Below are positions 10,773 to 18,922 of a stretch of DNA of 64,000 bases, piece after piece (position 1 is the first letter of the stretch; each line of letters starts with the position of its first letter). A program made the position numbers and the translations under genes. The DNA is taken from positions 992,001-1,056,000 of the forward strand of contig NZ_JAUTAN010000001.1 of the NCBI RefSeq assembly GCF_030818655.1, given 5' to 3'. This stretch comes from Nocardioides zeae. Its GTDB lineage: Bacteria > Actinomycetota > Actinomycetes > Propionibacteriales > Nocardioidaceae. The notes under the pieces were generated by a model. It ran no database searches. It saw nothing but the letters and a program-made list of their open reading frames with translations, and had not been told where the DNA came from.

Positions 10773-11542
10773 GCCTCGCCGTACGGGTCATCCCGTGCCT
10801 CGACGTCGACGGTGGCCGGGTGGTCAAGGGCATCAACTTCCGCGAGCTGCGCGACGCCGGCGACCCGGTGGAGCTGGCCCGCACCTACGACGCGGAGGGC
10901 GCCGACGAGCTGACGTTCCTCGACATCTCCGCCTCGCACGAGGGCCGCGCGACGACGCTCGAGATCGTCGCGCGCACGGCCGAGCAGGTGTTCATCCCGC
11001 TGACCGTGGGCGGTGGCATCTCGAGCGTCGAGGACGTCGACCGGCTGCTGCGGGCCGGGGCCGACAAGATCGCCGTCAACACGGCCGCGATCCGGCGCCC
11101 GGAGCTGGTGGCCGAGATCGCCGACCGCTTCGGCAACCAGGTGCTCGTGCTCTCCGTCGACGCCCGCCGGGTGCCGGCCGGCGGCGAGGGCACCGCGTCG
11201 GGCTTCGAGGTGACCACCCACGGCGGCCGGCGCTCCGCCGGGCTCGACGCGATCGAGTGGGCCGCGCGCGCCGCGGCGCTGGGCGCGGGCGAGATCCTGC
11301 TCAACGCCATGGACGCCGACGGCACCCAGGACGGCTTCGACCTCGAGCTGCTCCGGGCGGTGCGCCGCGAGGTCTCCGTGCCGGTCATCGCCTCCGGCGG
11401 CGCCGGCGCCGTGGAGCACTTCGCCCCCGCGGTCGAGGCCGGAGCGGATGCGGTGCTCGCCGCGACGGTCTTCCACTTCGGCACGCTGCGCGTCGGTCAG
11501 GTCAAGGACGCCATCGCCGGGGCCGGCTACCCGGTGCGATGA
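10769..11542 (+). CDS. hisF: Imidazole glycerol phosphate synthase, cyclase subunit
   Basis: HisF condenses PRFAR with ammonia from HisH to form imidazole glycerol phosphate and AICAR. The 257-residue barrel has both catalytic aspartates: [13 protein letters not shown] near the N-terminus and VLSVDARRV mid-protein, plus TVGGGISS and [11 protein letters not shown] phosphate-binding loops. The GTG start overlaps the priA stop. The stop overlaps the start of a small unknown gene. Confidence 0.96.
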   Translation: MSLAVRVIPCLDVDGGRVVKGINFRELRDAGDPVELARTYDAEGADELTFLDISASHEGRATTLEIVARTAEQVFIPLTVGGGISSVEDVDRLLRAGADKIAVNTAAIRRPELVAEIADRFGNQVLVLSVDARRVPAGGEGTASGFEVTTHGGRRSAGLDAIEWAARAAALGAGEILLNAMDADGTQDGFDLELLRAVRREVSVPVIASGGAGAVEHFAPAVEAGADAVLAATVFHFGTLRVGQVKDAIAGAGYPVR

Positions 11543-11793
11543 CGCCGGTGGCCGGCATCGACTGCTGGTGCCCGGAGGTGGCGCTGGGACGCCCCGTGCG
11601 CCGGGGACGGCCGCGGGTCTTCCACGCCGACGCGGGGGCGGTGCACGAGCACGTGGGGGCCGGGCGCGTCGAGCTGCTCGAGACGGCCGGACGGGCTGCG
11701 GGCCGCGTGCCCGTGGGCGGCGCTGCCCTCGAGGCGGTCGAGCTGCGGGACGACGACCGCGGCGTCGCGCTCCTCGTCATGGAGAGCTGCTGA
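11539..11793 (+). CDS. Small unknown protein at the end of the his operon
   Basis: This 84-residue frame starts at an ATGA overlap with the hisF stop, and nearly every third codon position is G or C, so it looks translated. I recognise no family. The N-terminus is notable for GIDCWCPEV and the protein ends VMESC, giving three Cys; there is no signal peptide or helix. It could be a small his-linked protein, but the call rests on coupling and codon bias only. Confidence 0.5.
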   Translation: MTPVAGIDCWCPEVALGRPVRRGRPRVFHADAGAVHEHVGAGRVELLETAGRAAGRVPVGGAALEAVELRDDDRGVALLVMESC

Positions 11794-11801
11794 CGCGGGC
11801 C

Positions 11802-11860
11802 GGAAATGTGCGGCAACGACCTGTCAGAGGGGCCCGAGACGTGCCCCAGCTGAACAGTTC
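11802..11860. repeat. 59-nt intergenic element, copy A
   Basis: This stretch shares its two ends with 37124-37181: the 5' GGAAATGTGCGGC differs by one base, and the 3' TGCCCCAGCTGAACAGTTC matches at 16 of 19 bases. Total lengths are 59 and 58. The middle is diverged, though both contain CCCGAG. It lies directly after the his operon and may be an operon-end RNA structure or a dispersed element. Confidence 0.5.
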
Positions 11861-11917
11861 GGGCGGTGGCTGCGTCGGACCCAGCCGATCGCTGTCAGGG
11901 CTGCGGCGGTCACCCAG

Positions 11918-12056
11918 CTCGACGCTCGCACCGCGGCGTACGTGACAACTCGACGCGCGAGCCGCGGCGTACGACCCATCTCGACGCGCGAGCCGCGGCG
12001 TACGACCCATCTCGACGCGCGAGCCGCGGCGTACGACCCAACTCGACGACGCTCAG
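11918..12056 (+). repeat. 31-bp tandem array 1 (four units plus a partial)
   Basis: Four contiguous 31-base units start at 11918, 11949, 11980 and 12011, with a partial fifth running into the next gene's end. Units 2-4 are nearly identical (CTCGACGCGCGAGCC, then GCGGCGTACGACCCA). Unit 1 is diverged and ends CGTACGTGACAA. Array 2 at 54243-54366 has the same unit, length and copy number in the opposite orientation. There are no spacers, so it is not a CRISPR. Confidence 0.92.
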
Positions 12057-12691
12057 AAGCCGAGGGTGGCGATCTGGAAGCGGCGCACGGCGAGGTCGGG
12101 GCCGGAGACGTCGACGTCGTGGGCCTGCTCGCGGCCCAGCAGGCGCAGCACCAGCTCCTGCGGGCGGCCCGTGACCACCGCGGGGCCGTCGCCGCGGCGG
12201 AGCACGGTGCGGCGGCCGTTGCGGGCGTCGACGGCCACGAGGGGGGCGCCCACCTTGCGCGTGGCCATCACGGCGACCGGCTTGAACAGCCGCCACAGCT
12301 CGTCCTCGGCCTCGTCGGGGAGGTCGCGGGGCGTCCAGCCGGGCTGGGCGCGCCGCACGTCCTCGTGGTGCACGAAGAGCTCGACCGTGTTGACGAGGCG
12401 GTCGACGGGACCGATCGCCGCCCACGTGAGGAACGGGCGCCGCAGCTGGTCGGCGAGCAGCGGCAGGTCGGCGCGCCCCCACCGCTCCGTGGCGCGCTTG
12501 GTCAGCGGCGACAGGGGCGGGACGAGCTCACCGGCCTGGGCCAGCGGGTTCCGCTCCCGCACCAGGAGGTGGACGACGAGGTCCTTCACCGTCCAGCCGC
12601 CGCACAGCGTCGGGGCGTCGGGGCCGACCTCGACGGCGAGGTCGGCGAGGGCGGAGCGCTCGGCGCGCGCGAAGGTGGGGAAGGTCGACAC
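12053..12691 (-). CDS. TIGR03085-type DinB-like metal-binding protein
   Basis: The 212-residue protein has the DinB/maleylpyruvate isomerase-like N-terminal fold: ERSALADLA, then LCGGWTVKDLVVHLLVRER, which holds the first metal-ligand His, and later ELFVHHEDVRRAQPGW. This layout matches TIGR03085 actinobacterial proteins, a branch of the mycothiol-dependent DinB-like superfamily. Activity is unknown. The GTG start sits 6 bases after a TAGGGT box that overlaps the stop codon of the upstream peptidase gene. The 3' end abuts array 1. Confidence 0.85.
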   Translation of the reverse strand: MSTFPTFARAERSALADLAVEVGPDAPTLCGGWTVKDLVVHLLVRERNPLAQAGELVPPLSPLTKRATERWGRADLPLLADQLRRPFLTWAAIGPVDRLVNTVELFVHHEDVRRAQPGWTPRDLPDEAEDELWRLFKPVAVMATRKVGAPLVAVDARNGRRTVLRRGDGPAVVTGRPQELVLRLLGREQAHDVDVSGPDLAVRRFQIATLGF

Positions 12692-12697
12692 GTCCCG

Positions 12698-12703
12698 ACC
12701 CTA
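12698..12703 (-). promoter_or_regulatory. Leaderless -10 (TAGGGT) overlapping a stop codon
   Basis: The TAG of TAGGGT is the stop codon of the P1 peptidase gene. Six bases follow before the GTG at 12691, so this gene can be transcribed independently of the peptidases. Confidence 0.6.
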
Positions 12704-13813
12704 CGTGCCCGTGCCGCGCGGACCGGTGGCGGCGGCCGCGAAGGCGCTGGGGAACGCCTCGCGGTAGCTGCGCATCGTGCCCCACGGCGTCGTCACCGAC
12801 GTGGCGGCGAGCATCGCGCGCACCACCGCCCGCGCGACCGTCGTGGCGGCGGCGTCGAGGAGCTCGTGGAACCGGAGGGGATGGGTCGCGGGATCGGGCG
12901 CCGGCGCGTCCGGCGGCGCCGTCGACAGCGCGAACAGGGTGTCGCCGTCGAACATCGAGTGCACCGGACGGATGGCGCGCGCGAGGCCGTCGTGCGCCAC
13001 CCCCGCGACCTTCGCGCAGGCCGCCTTCGTGAGGGGGACGTCGGTGGCGACGACGCCGATGGTGGTCGCGAGGGGCGCCCGGCGCGACGGGTCGAGCCCG
13101 GCCGCCAGGTCGTGCGCCGCCCGCAGGTCAGCGGCGTCGGGCCGACGGAGCCCCGCGGCCGGCAGGTCGGCGGGGAGGCAGTGGGGGAGACCCCACAGCT
13201 CGCCCGTCGTCGGGTCGACGCAGGAGCCGACCGCGTTGACCGCCACCAGCGCCCCGACGGTCCCGCCACCGGGCAGCACGGTCGACGCGGAGCCGACACC
13301 GCCGCGCAGGCCACCGGCCCGGGCGCCCGTGCCCGCGCCGACCGGCCCGACGAGCGCGGTCGGTGCGTCGGCGCGTGCCGCGTCGTGCGCCGCCGCCCCC
13401 AGCGCCGCGTCCGGGTGGTGCCGGAACACCCCGCCGCGGCCGAGGTCGAACAGGATCGCCGCCGGCACGATGGGCACGACATCGGCCGGGTCGGCGCCCA
13501 TCGGGAACCCCACGCGGGCGTCGAGGAGCCGCTGCACGACCCCGTCCACCGCCGCCAGGCCGAGCGCCGAACCGCCGCCGAGCACCACCGCGTGGACCCG
13601 CTCGACCAGGTTGCGCGGGTCCAGCAGGTCGGTCTCCCGCGTGCCGGGACCACCCCCGCGGACGTCGACGCCGGCGACCGCGCCGTACGGCGGCGGCAGC
13701 ACCACCGTCGTGCCGGTGAGCCAGCCGGGGTCGGTGCGCTGGGCGTGGCCCACGCGGATGCCCGGCACGTCGAGGACCGAGTTGGTGGGCCCGGTCGGAC
13801 CGGCGGCGTTCAC
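12701..13813 (-). CDS. P1 family (DmpA/S58-like) peptidase
   Basis: The 370-residue protein belongs to the N-terminal-nucleophile P1 peptidases, which self-cleave and act as aminopeptidases. It begins SVLDVPGIRVGHAQR, contains VLGGGSALGLAA, and has LRGGVGSAS, where the self-cleavage and nucleophile Ser is expected. The nucleophile comes from alignment memory of the family, not from proof. It starts 4 bases after the DUF885 gene, so both peptidases are probably one operon. Peptide or beta-amino substrates are possible. Confidence 0.87.
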   Translation of the reverse strand: MNAAGPTGPTNSVLDVPGIRVGHAQRTDPGWLTGTTVVLPPPYGAVAGVDVRGGGPGTRETDLLDPRNLVERVHAVVLGGGSALGLAAVDGVVQRLLDARVGFPMGADPADVVPIVPAAILFDLGRGGVFRHHPDAALGAAAHDAARADAPTALVGPVGAGTGARAGGLRGGVGSASTVLPGGGTVGALVAVNAVGSCVDPTTGELWGLPHCLPADLPAAGLRRPDAADLRAAHDLAAGLDPSRRAPLATTIGVVATDVPLTKAACAKVAGVAHDGLARAIRPVHSMFDGDTLFALSTAPPDAPAPDPATHPLRFHELLDAAATTVARAVVRAMLAATSVTTPWGTMRSYREAFPSAFAAAATGPRGTGT

Positions 13814-13817
13814 GGCG

Positions 13818-15515
13818 TCAGATCCGGGCGAGCGCGGCGACGAGCGGGTCGAGGCCGAGCGAGCCCAGGTCGAGCGCAGACCGGTGGAACGCCTTCAGGT
13901 CGAACGCGTCCCCGTGGCGGGCACGGGCCGCCTCCCGGGCCTCGAGCCAGATGCGCTCACCCACCTTGTAGGACGGCGCCTGCCCGGGCCAGCCGAGGTA
14001 GCGGTTGACCTCGAACCGGATCGTCGCGTCGTCGTCGCGCGAGTGCTGGCGCATGAACGCGAGGCCGAGGTCCGGCGTCCACCGCTCGCCCGGGTGGAAC
14101 CCGAACGGGTTGTCGGCGGGGATCTCGAGCTGCAGGTGCATCCCGATGTCGACGATGACCCGTGCCGCGCGGAACCCCTGGGCGTCCAGCATGCCGAGCC
14201 GGTCGGCCGGGTCGTCGAGGTAGCCCAGCTCGTCCATGAGCCGCTCCGCGTAGAGCGCCCACCCCTCGCCGTGACCCGACACCCAGCACATGGTGCGCTG
14301 CCAGCGGTTGAGCAGCGAGGACCGGTAGGCCGTCTGGCCGATCTGCAGGTGGTGCCCCGGCACGCCCTCGTGGAACACCGTCGTGGTCTCGCGCCACGGG
14401 TGGAACTGCTCGATGCCGTCCGGCACCGACCACCACATGCGGCCCGGTCGGGAGAAGTCCTCGCTGGGGCCCGTGTAGTAGATGCCGCCGTCGTTCGTCG
14501 GCGCCAGGCAGCACTCGATGCGGCGGACCGGCTCGGGGATGTCGAAGTGGACGTCCGCCAGCTCGCCGACCACCCGGTCGGCGAGCTCCTGCATCCAGGC
14601 GCGGAACGGCTCACGGCCCTCGATGCGTCGCGCCGGGTCGCCCTCGAGGTGGGCCACGGCCACGTCGATCGCGTCGGGGCCGGTCGCGTCCGGCGTGATC
14701 CGCGCGGCCGTCGCCCGCATGTCCGCCTCGATGCGGGCCAGCTCCTCCCAGCCCCAGGCGTAAGTCTCTTCCAGGTCGATGGTCGCGCCGAGGAAGAGGC
14801 GCGAGGCCAGCGCGTAGTGGTCGCGGCCGACGGCCTCGACCGCGCGACCCCGGGGCTCCATCTCGTCGGAGAGGAAGAGGCCGAGGGAGGCGAAGGCCGC
14901 CGTTGCCTCGCGCGCCCCGCGCTCGAGCGACGACCGCAGCCCCGCGGGCACCGTGCCCGCCGCCACGCCGCGTCCGACCAGGTCGGCGAACACGCTGCCG
15001 CCGCCCGTCTGGCCGGTCCACCGCTCCAGCTGGGCGGCCACCTCGGCGTACTGCCGCGCCGCGCTCACCCGCCCGTGCGCCGCCTCCTCGGCCAGCGTCA
15101 CCCGCAGGCCCGCGAGGGCACCCGGCACGCCCGCGAGCCGGGCGTCCACCGCCTCCCAGTCCTCGGCGGTCGCGGTCGGCATCAGGTCGAACACCTGCCG
15201 CAGCTCGTGGATCGGCGAGGCGATGACGTTCACCTCGCTGCGGGTGAAGCCCGCCTCGTCGTGCTCGACCCGGAGGCCGACCCGCTCCAGGAACGCCGCG
15301 CGGGCCACGGCCTCCCGGTCGTCGACCGGCGTGGCCGCCCGCACGTCGGCCAGCGCCGCGCGCGCCAGCCGGAGCCGCTCGTCGAACCCCTCGGGGGAGT
15401 AGTCGGTCAGCTCGTGCTCGTGGCCGGCCACCCCGATGCCGGTGGCGGTCACGGGGTCGGCCGCCGCGTGGTCCGCCACGTAGCGCTCGGACCGTTCGTC
15501 AACGCTTCTGCTCAT
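13818..15515 (-). CDS. DUF885 family metallopeptidase
   Basis: The 565-residue protein shows the DUF885 zinc site FHEGVPGHHLQIGQ and downstream GHGEGWALYAERLMDELGY, the expected ligand and active-site pair. No signal peptide is visible, so it is probably cytoplasmic. I chose the ATG at 15515 over an in-frame GTG at 15524 because a TAGGGT box ends 7 bases before it and a GGAGG would be too close to act as a ribosome site. It is the first gene of a peptidase pair and divergent from the GH6 gene. Confidence 0.88.
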   Translation of the reverse strand: MSRSVDERSERYVADHAAADPVTATGIGVAGHEHELTDYSPEGFDERLRLARAALADVRAATPVDDREAVARAAFLERVGLRVEHDEAGFTRSEVNVIASPIHELRQVFDLMPTATAEDWEAVDARLAGVPGALAGLRVTLAEEAAHGRVSAARQYAEVAAQLERWTGQTGGGSVFADLVGRGVAAGTVPAGLRSSLERGAREATAAFASLGLFLSDEMEPRGRAVEAVGRDHYALASRLFLGATIDLEETYAWGWEELARIEADMRATAARITPDATGPDAIDVAVAHLEGDPARRIEGREPFRAWMQELADRVVGELADVHFDIPEPVRRIECCLAPTNDGGIYYTGPSEDFSRPGRMWWSVPDGIEQFHPWRETTTVFHEGVPGHHLQIGQTAYRSSLLNRWQRTMCWVSGHGEGWALYAERLMDELGYLDDPADRLGMLDAQGFRAARVIVDIGMHLQLEIPADNPFGFHPGERWTPDLGLAFMRQHSRDDDATIRFEVNRYLGWPGQAPSYKVGERIWLEAREAARARHGDAFDLKAFHRSALDLGSLGLDPLVAALARI

Positions 15516-15522
15516 GTCCTCC

Positions 15523-15528
15523 ACCCTA
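15523..15528 (-). promoter_or_regulatory. Leaderless -10 (TAGGGT) for the DUF885 gene
   Basis: Seven bases separate the hexamer from the ATG at 15515. It is back-to-back with the GH6 promoter only 15 bases away, forming a compact divergent promoter. Confidence 0.55.
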
Positions 15529-15543
15529 GGAGGAACCGCCGAC

Positions 15544-15549
15544 TACCCT
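15544..15549 (+). promoter_or_regulatory. Leaderless -10 (TACCCT) for the GH6 gene
   Basis: Eight bases separate TACCCT from the ATG at 15558. No ribosome-binding sequence is present in that interval. Confidence 0.5.
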
Positions 15550-15557
15550 CACCCCTC

Positions 15558-16778
15558 ATGAACAGCGGCTCGGGCGACGACGAGGCTCCGGCCCGTCCCG
15601 GCAACCCCCGTCGTCCCTCCGGCGACCTCCCCGGCCACGTGCGTCGGCCCGAGCACGTGCGGCGCGCCGACCCCGCCGCCGTGGCCGCGGCGAACCGGAC
15701 CGGTCGGCAGCAGCGCTCGGGGCCGTCGCCGTCCGAGGTGGCCGAGGCTCGCCGCCAGCAGCGACGCCGGCGACGCCGGACGTGGCTCGTCGGCGCCGTC
15801 GTCGTGCTCCTGGCGGCCGTCGTCATCGGGCTCTCGCTCCGGCACGGCCCCCTGGCCCGCAACCTCCCCGGCGCGGCCGACCCCCAGGAGACGAACCCCT
15901 TCGAGGGGCGTGACCTGTACGTCGCGAGCGGCACCCAGGCGGCCGGCGCCGCCGACGCGGCACGGTCGGCGGGCCGGACGCGGGACGCCGAGGTGCTGGA
16001 CCGGCTCGCCGACGTGCCGACCGCGACCTGGTTGACCCCCGAGGCGCTCCCGCGCGGGCAGGTCGGGACCTTCGTGCGAGGGATCGCCCAGGCGGCGCTG
16101 GAGGCCGACGACGCGGCCGTGCTCGTCGTCTACGGCATCACCGACCGCGACTGCTCGGGCGACTTGTCCGCGGGCGGCCTGCCGCCGGACGACTACGCCG
16201 CGTGGGTGGGGGAGATCGCGTCCGCCGCCGGGGTCGCGGAGGGGCACGTCGCCGTCGTGCTCGAGCCGGACGGCCTGGCCTCCACGTTCGACTGCGGCAA
16301 CACCGACCAGCGGGTCGGCCAGCTGGCGGGGGCGCTCGGCAGCCTCGTCGACGCGGACGTGCCGACGTACGTCGACGCCGGGCACTCCAACTGGCGCTCG
16401 GTCGACGAGATGGCCGACCTCCTGCGTCGCGTCGACGTCTCCCGGGTGCGTGGGTTCTCCACCAACGTCGCGGCCTACCAGTCCGACGCCGACGAGCGCG
16501 CGTACGCCGAGGCGCTCAGCTCGGCGCTGGGCGGCACCCACTACGTGATCGACAGCGGACGCAACGGCGCGCCCTCGCCGGCGTCGGGCGACTGGTGCAA
16601 CCCGTCGGCCCGCCTCCTCGGCCAGGACCCTGCCGCGGTGACGGACGGGAGCCGCCAGGACGCGCGGCTCTGGATCAAGCCGCCGGGGGAGAGCGACGGC
16701 ACCTGCAACGGGGGGCCGGACGCCGGCACCTTCTGGGTGGACCGGGCGCTCGAGATGGCCTTCGCCAGCGGCTGGTGA
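15558..16778 (+). CDS. Membrane-anchored GH6 glucanase (cellulase family)
   Basis: The 406-residue protein has a basic cytoplasmic N-terminus (RRQQRRRRRRTW), one membrane helix at about residues 74-95 and an exported GH6 domain. Family motifs are in order: ATWLTPEA, VVYGITDRDCSG (conserved Asp), VVLEPDGLAS (Asp of the general acid), YVDAGHSNW, GFSTNVAAYQ, YVIDSGRNG, WCNPSARLLG and LWIKPPGESDG. GH6 enzymes cleave beta-1,4-glucan. There is no carbohydrate-binding module and a retained anchor, so a role in processing self-made glucan is as likely as cellulose digestion. Its neighbours include a GT2 synthase. Confidence 0.92.
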   Translation: MNSGSGDDEAPARPGNPRRPSGDLPGHVRRPEHVRRADPAAVAAANRTGRQQRSGPSPSEVAEARRQQRRRRRRTWLVGAVVVLLAAVVIGLSLRHGPLARNLPGAADPQETNPFEGRDLYVASGTQAAGAADAARSAGRTRDAEVLDRLADVPTATWLTPEALPRGQVGTFVRGIAQAALEADDAAVLVVYGITDRDCSGDLSAGGLPPDDYAAWVGEIASAAGVAEGHVAVVLEPDGLASTFDCGNTDQRVGQLAGALGSLVDADVPTYVDAGHSNWRSVDEMADLLRRVDVSRVRGFSTNVAAYQSDADERAYAEALSSALGGTHYVIDSGRNGAPSPASGDWCNPSARLLGQDPAAVTDGSRQDARLWIKPPGESDGTCNGGPDAGTFWVDRALEMAFASGW

Positions 16779-16865
16779 CGCGCCCACGGGCGTCCATGGC
16801 ACGACCTGAGTGCAACGCCACGGCAATCTTGCGGAACGAAGCCTCGGGTCATGCGGCCCCGTTGC

Positions 16866-16871
16866 TAGCCT
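16866..16871 (+). promoter_or_regulatory. Leaderless -10 (TAGCCT) for the response regulator
   Basis: Six bases separate TAGCCT from the GTG at 16878. The 99-base gap after the GH6 gene shows no ribosome-binding site at the start. Confidence 0.55.
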
Positions 16872-16877
16872 GAGCGG

Positions 16878-18050
16878 GTGGAACAGCCTCCCGCCCGCCG
16901 CGTCGCCGTCATCATCGAGGACGACCCGGACGTCGCCGACCTCCTCGACCTCGTGCTCACCCAGAGCGGGTACGTCACCCACGTGACCCGCAACGGGGTC
17001 GACGGCCTCGCCGCGGTGCGTGAGCACGACCCGGTGCTGACGACGCTCGACGTGTCGATGCCGGGCATGGACGGGTTCGCCGTGGCGCGACGCATCCGCG
17101 ACTTCAGCTCGACGTACCTCATCATGATCACGGCGCTGAGCGACGAGATCGACGTCGTGATGGGCCTCGAGGCCGGCGCCGACGACTACCTGACGAAGCC
17201 GTTCCGCCCCCGCGAGCTGCGCGCCCGCGCCGAGTCGATGCTGCGGCGCCCGCGCGACCGGGGCGAGACCGGTCGTGGCGACGGTCCCGAGAACGACCCG
17301 CAGCCGCAGCACGACGCCACGCCGGCGGTGCCCGAGCGCGAGGCCACCGGCTGGGCCGTCGACACGCGGCGCCAGTTCAGCGAGGGCAACCGGGCGACGA
17401 TCGGGCCCGTGCCGACGGAGCCGGAGCCCCAGCAGGCCCCGCGCCACGTGACGCCGCCCCCGGCCGAGCAGCCCGAGCCGCAGCTCCCCCCGATCCCGCC
17501 GCTGCCGCCGGTCCCGCCGACGGCGCCGACGTACGCCGAGCCCCTGCCCGCGGCGTACGAGCAGCCGGCGCAGCAGCAGGTGACCCCGCCGGTGCAGCAG
17601 CCTCCCTACCAGCAGCAGGTGCCCCCGCCCGTCCAGCAGCCCGTCGCGGCCGCGCCGGCCATCGGCACGACCCCGGCGTCCGCGATGGCGGCGGGCGCGG
17701 CGCAGCAGGTCGTCGCGAGCGACGGCTGGGTCCGCCACAACAACCTGGCGCTCAACCCGACCTCGCGCGTCGTGCTCGTCGACGGGCGGGGCGTGGACCT
17801 GACGACGGTGGAGTTCGACCTCCTCGCGTCGCTGGTCAGCACGGGCCGTCGGGTGCGCTCCAAGGCCGACCTGGTGCTCACCATGCGCGGCCAGGACTAC
17901 GTGACGGCGTACTTCGTCAACGAGGCCGACAAGCGCACCGTGGAGGCCCACCTGGAGGACCTGCGACGCAAGCTCGGCGACGTCGGTGCCGTGCCCCGGC
18001 TCATCGAGCCCGTCCGCGGTGTCGGCTACCGCATGGCGGCGACCATCTGA
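16878..18050 (+). CDS. OmpR-type response regulator with long Pro/Gln-rich linker
   Basis: The 390-residue protein starts with a receiver domain (IIEDDPDVADLL acidic pocket; LDVSMPGMDG phospho-acceptor Asp; MITALSDE; DDYLTKPF Lys) to about residue 125. A segment of roughly 150 residues then has very high Pro, Gln and Ala content. A winged-helix DNA-binding domain ends the protein (TTVEFDLLASLVS ... TVEAHLEDLRRKLGD ... RGVGYRM). OmpR-type linkers are normally under 20 residues, so this one is remarkable. No histidine kinase gene lies nearby. Its target may be the adjacent GH6 and GT2 genes; that is inference from position. Confidence 0.9.
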   Translation: MEQPPARRVAVIIEDDPDVADLLDLVLTQSGYVTHVTRNGVDGLAAVREHDPVLTTLDVSMPGMDGFAVARRIRDFSSTYLIMITALSDEIDVVMGLEAGADDYLTKPFRPRELRARAESMLRRPRDRGETGRGDGPENDPQPQHDATPAVPEREATGWAVDTRRQFSEGNRATIGPVPTEPEPQQAPRHVTPPPAEQPEPQLPPIPPLPPVPPTAPTYAEPLPAAYEQPAQQQVTPPVQQPPYQQQVPPPVQQPVAAAPAIGTTPASAMAAGAAQQVVASDGWVRHNNLALNPTSRVVLVDGRGVDLTTVEFDLLASLVSTGRRVRSKADLVLTMRGQDYVTAYFVNEADKRTVEAHLEDLRRKLGDVGAVPRLIEPVRGVGYRMAATI

Positions 18051-18083
18051 TCCCGGTGCCGTCCGGGCACCGCCCCGACGTGA

Positions 18084-18118
18084 CGAGGCCCCTCCGACCG
18101 GTGGTCGGAGGGGTCTCG
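18084..18118. terminator. Strong bidirectional hairpin terminator
   Basis: A 16-base-pair stem (one G-T pair, loop of three) lies between the convergent response-regulator and lipoprotein genes. CGAGGCCCCTCCGACC pairs with GGTCGGAGGGGTCTCG. There is no long T-run, as is common in GC-rich actinobacteria. Confidence 0.8.
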
Positions 18119-18137
18119 TGCTGTGCCCGCGGGGCGG

Positions 18138-18878
18138 TCAGTTGGCGTTGACCGGGATCTCCTGCGCGACGGTGGGGTCGTCGGAGGGGAAGATCGCGAT
18201 CGGCACCTTCTGGGTGATGGTCTGCTCGACGTAGCGGTTGGAGCCGGCGCTCGACTCCATCTGCACGGTCGCCGTGAAGGTCAGGTCGATGCCGATCGTC
18301 GCCGGGTCGGTCGGGTTGATCTGCTGGTTGCGCAGCTCGAACGAGCCCTTGGGCGACGTGATGAGCATGCCGTAGGAGTTGCCGAGGGGCTCGGGGTCGA
18401 GCGTGATGGTGCGCGCGTCGGCGTCGAGCGTGTACGGCGACTCCGACGGCCCCCCGTCCGACCGGGTCGTCGTCGAGGTCACCTGGATGCGGCCGAGGAA
18501 GACCTTGCGCTTCGTGTTGAAGGGCGCGCGCAGCTCCTGGTTGAGGTCGTAGGCCTGGAAGGTGAAGGAGAAGTACTTGTTGCCGAGGGGGTACCACTCG
18601 TTCGTGCGGGGCGTCGACTTCGTCGGGTAGAGCGTGTAGACGAAGTCCAGTCCCGCGACGTCGATGTGCGACTGGAACGTGCCGTCGCGCGTGAACTGCG
18701 ACTGGTAGTACTCCGTCGTCGCGGTGGTGGTCGGGGTGGCGGTGGGCTCCGCCTCGTCGTTGCCGTTCGTGAGGTCCTCGACGACTGAGCACGAGGACAG
18801 CACGACGCTGAGCAGCAGCACGGCGGGCAGGACGAGGAGACGGCTGCGGCGACGGGGCCGGCGGGTCGTGGTGGACAT
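18138..18878 (-). CDS. Lipoprotein of unknown function downstream of GT2
   Basis: The 246-residue protein has a lipoprotein signal: basic N-terminus, hydrophobic stretch, and lipobox LSSC at about residue 29. A short Thr/Glu linker and a beta-rich domain follow (DGTFQSHIDVAGLDFVYTLY, then NEWYPLGNKYFSFTFQAYD). I do not recognise the family. The ATG has a GGAAGAGAG ribosome site and is 44 bases after the GT2 gene, so the two are probably one operon. It is likely a periplasmic-face partner of the synthase. Confidence 0.8.
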   Translation of the reverse strand: MSTTTRRPRRRSRLLVLPAVLLLSVVLSSCSVVEDLTNGNDEAEPTATPTTTATTEYYQSQFTRDGTFQSHIDVAGLDFVYTLYPTKSTPRTNEWYPLGNKYFSFTFQAYDLNQELRAPFNTKRKVFLGRIQVTSTTTRSDGGPSESPYTLDADARTITLDPEPLGNSYGMLITSPKGSFELRNQQINPTDPATIGIDLTFTATVQMESSAGSNRYVEQTITQKVPIAIFPSDDPTVAQEIPVNAN

Positions 18879-18922
18879 GCTCTCTTCCGAGGTGGGGGCG
18901 GGCAGGACGGGGACGGCGGGCC

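Noticed and set aside
11918-12056. Possible CRISPR array
   Set aside because: The 31-bp units are contiguous without unique spacers, and no cas genes are near.
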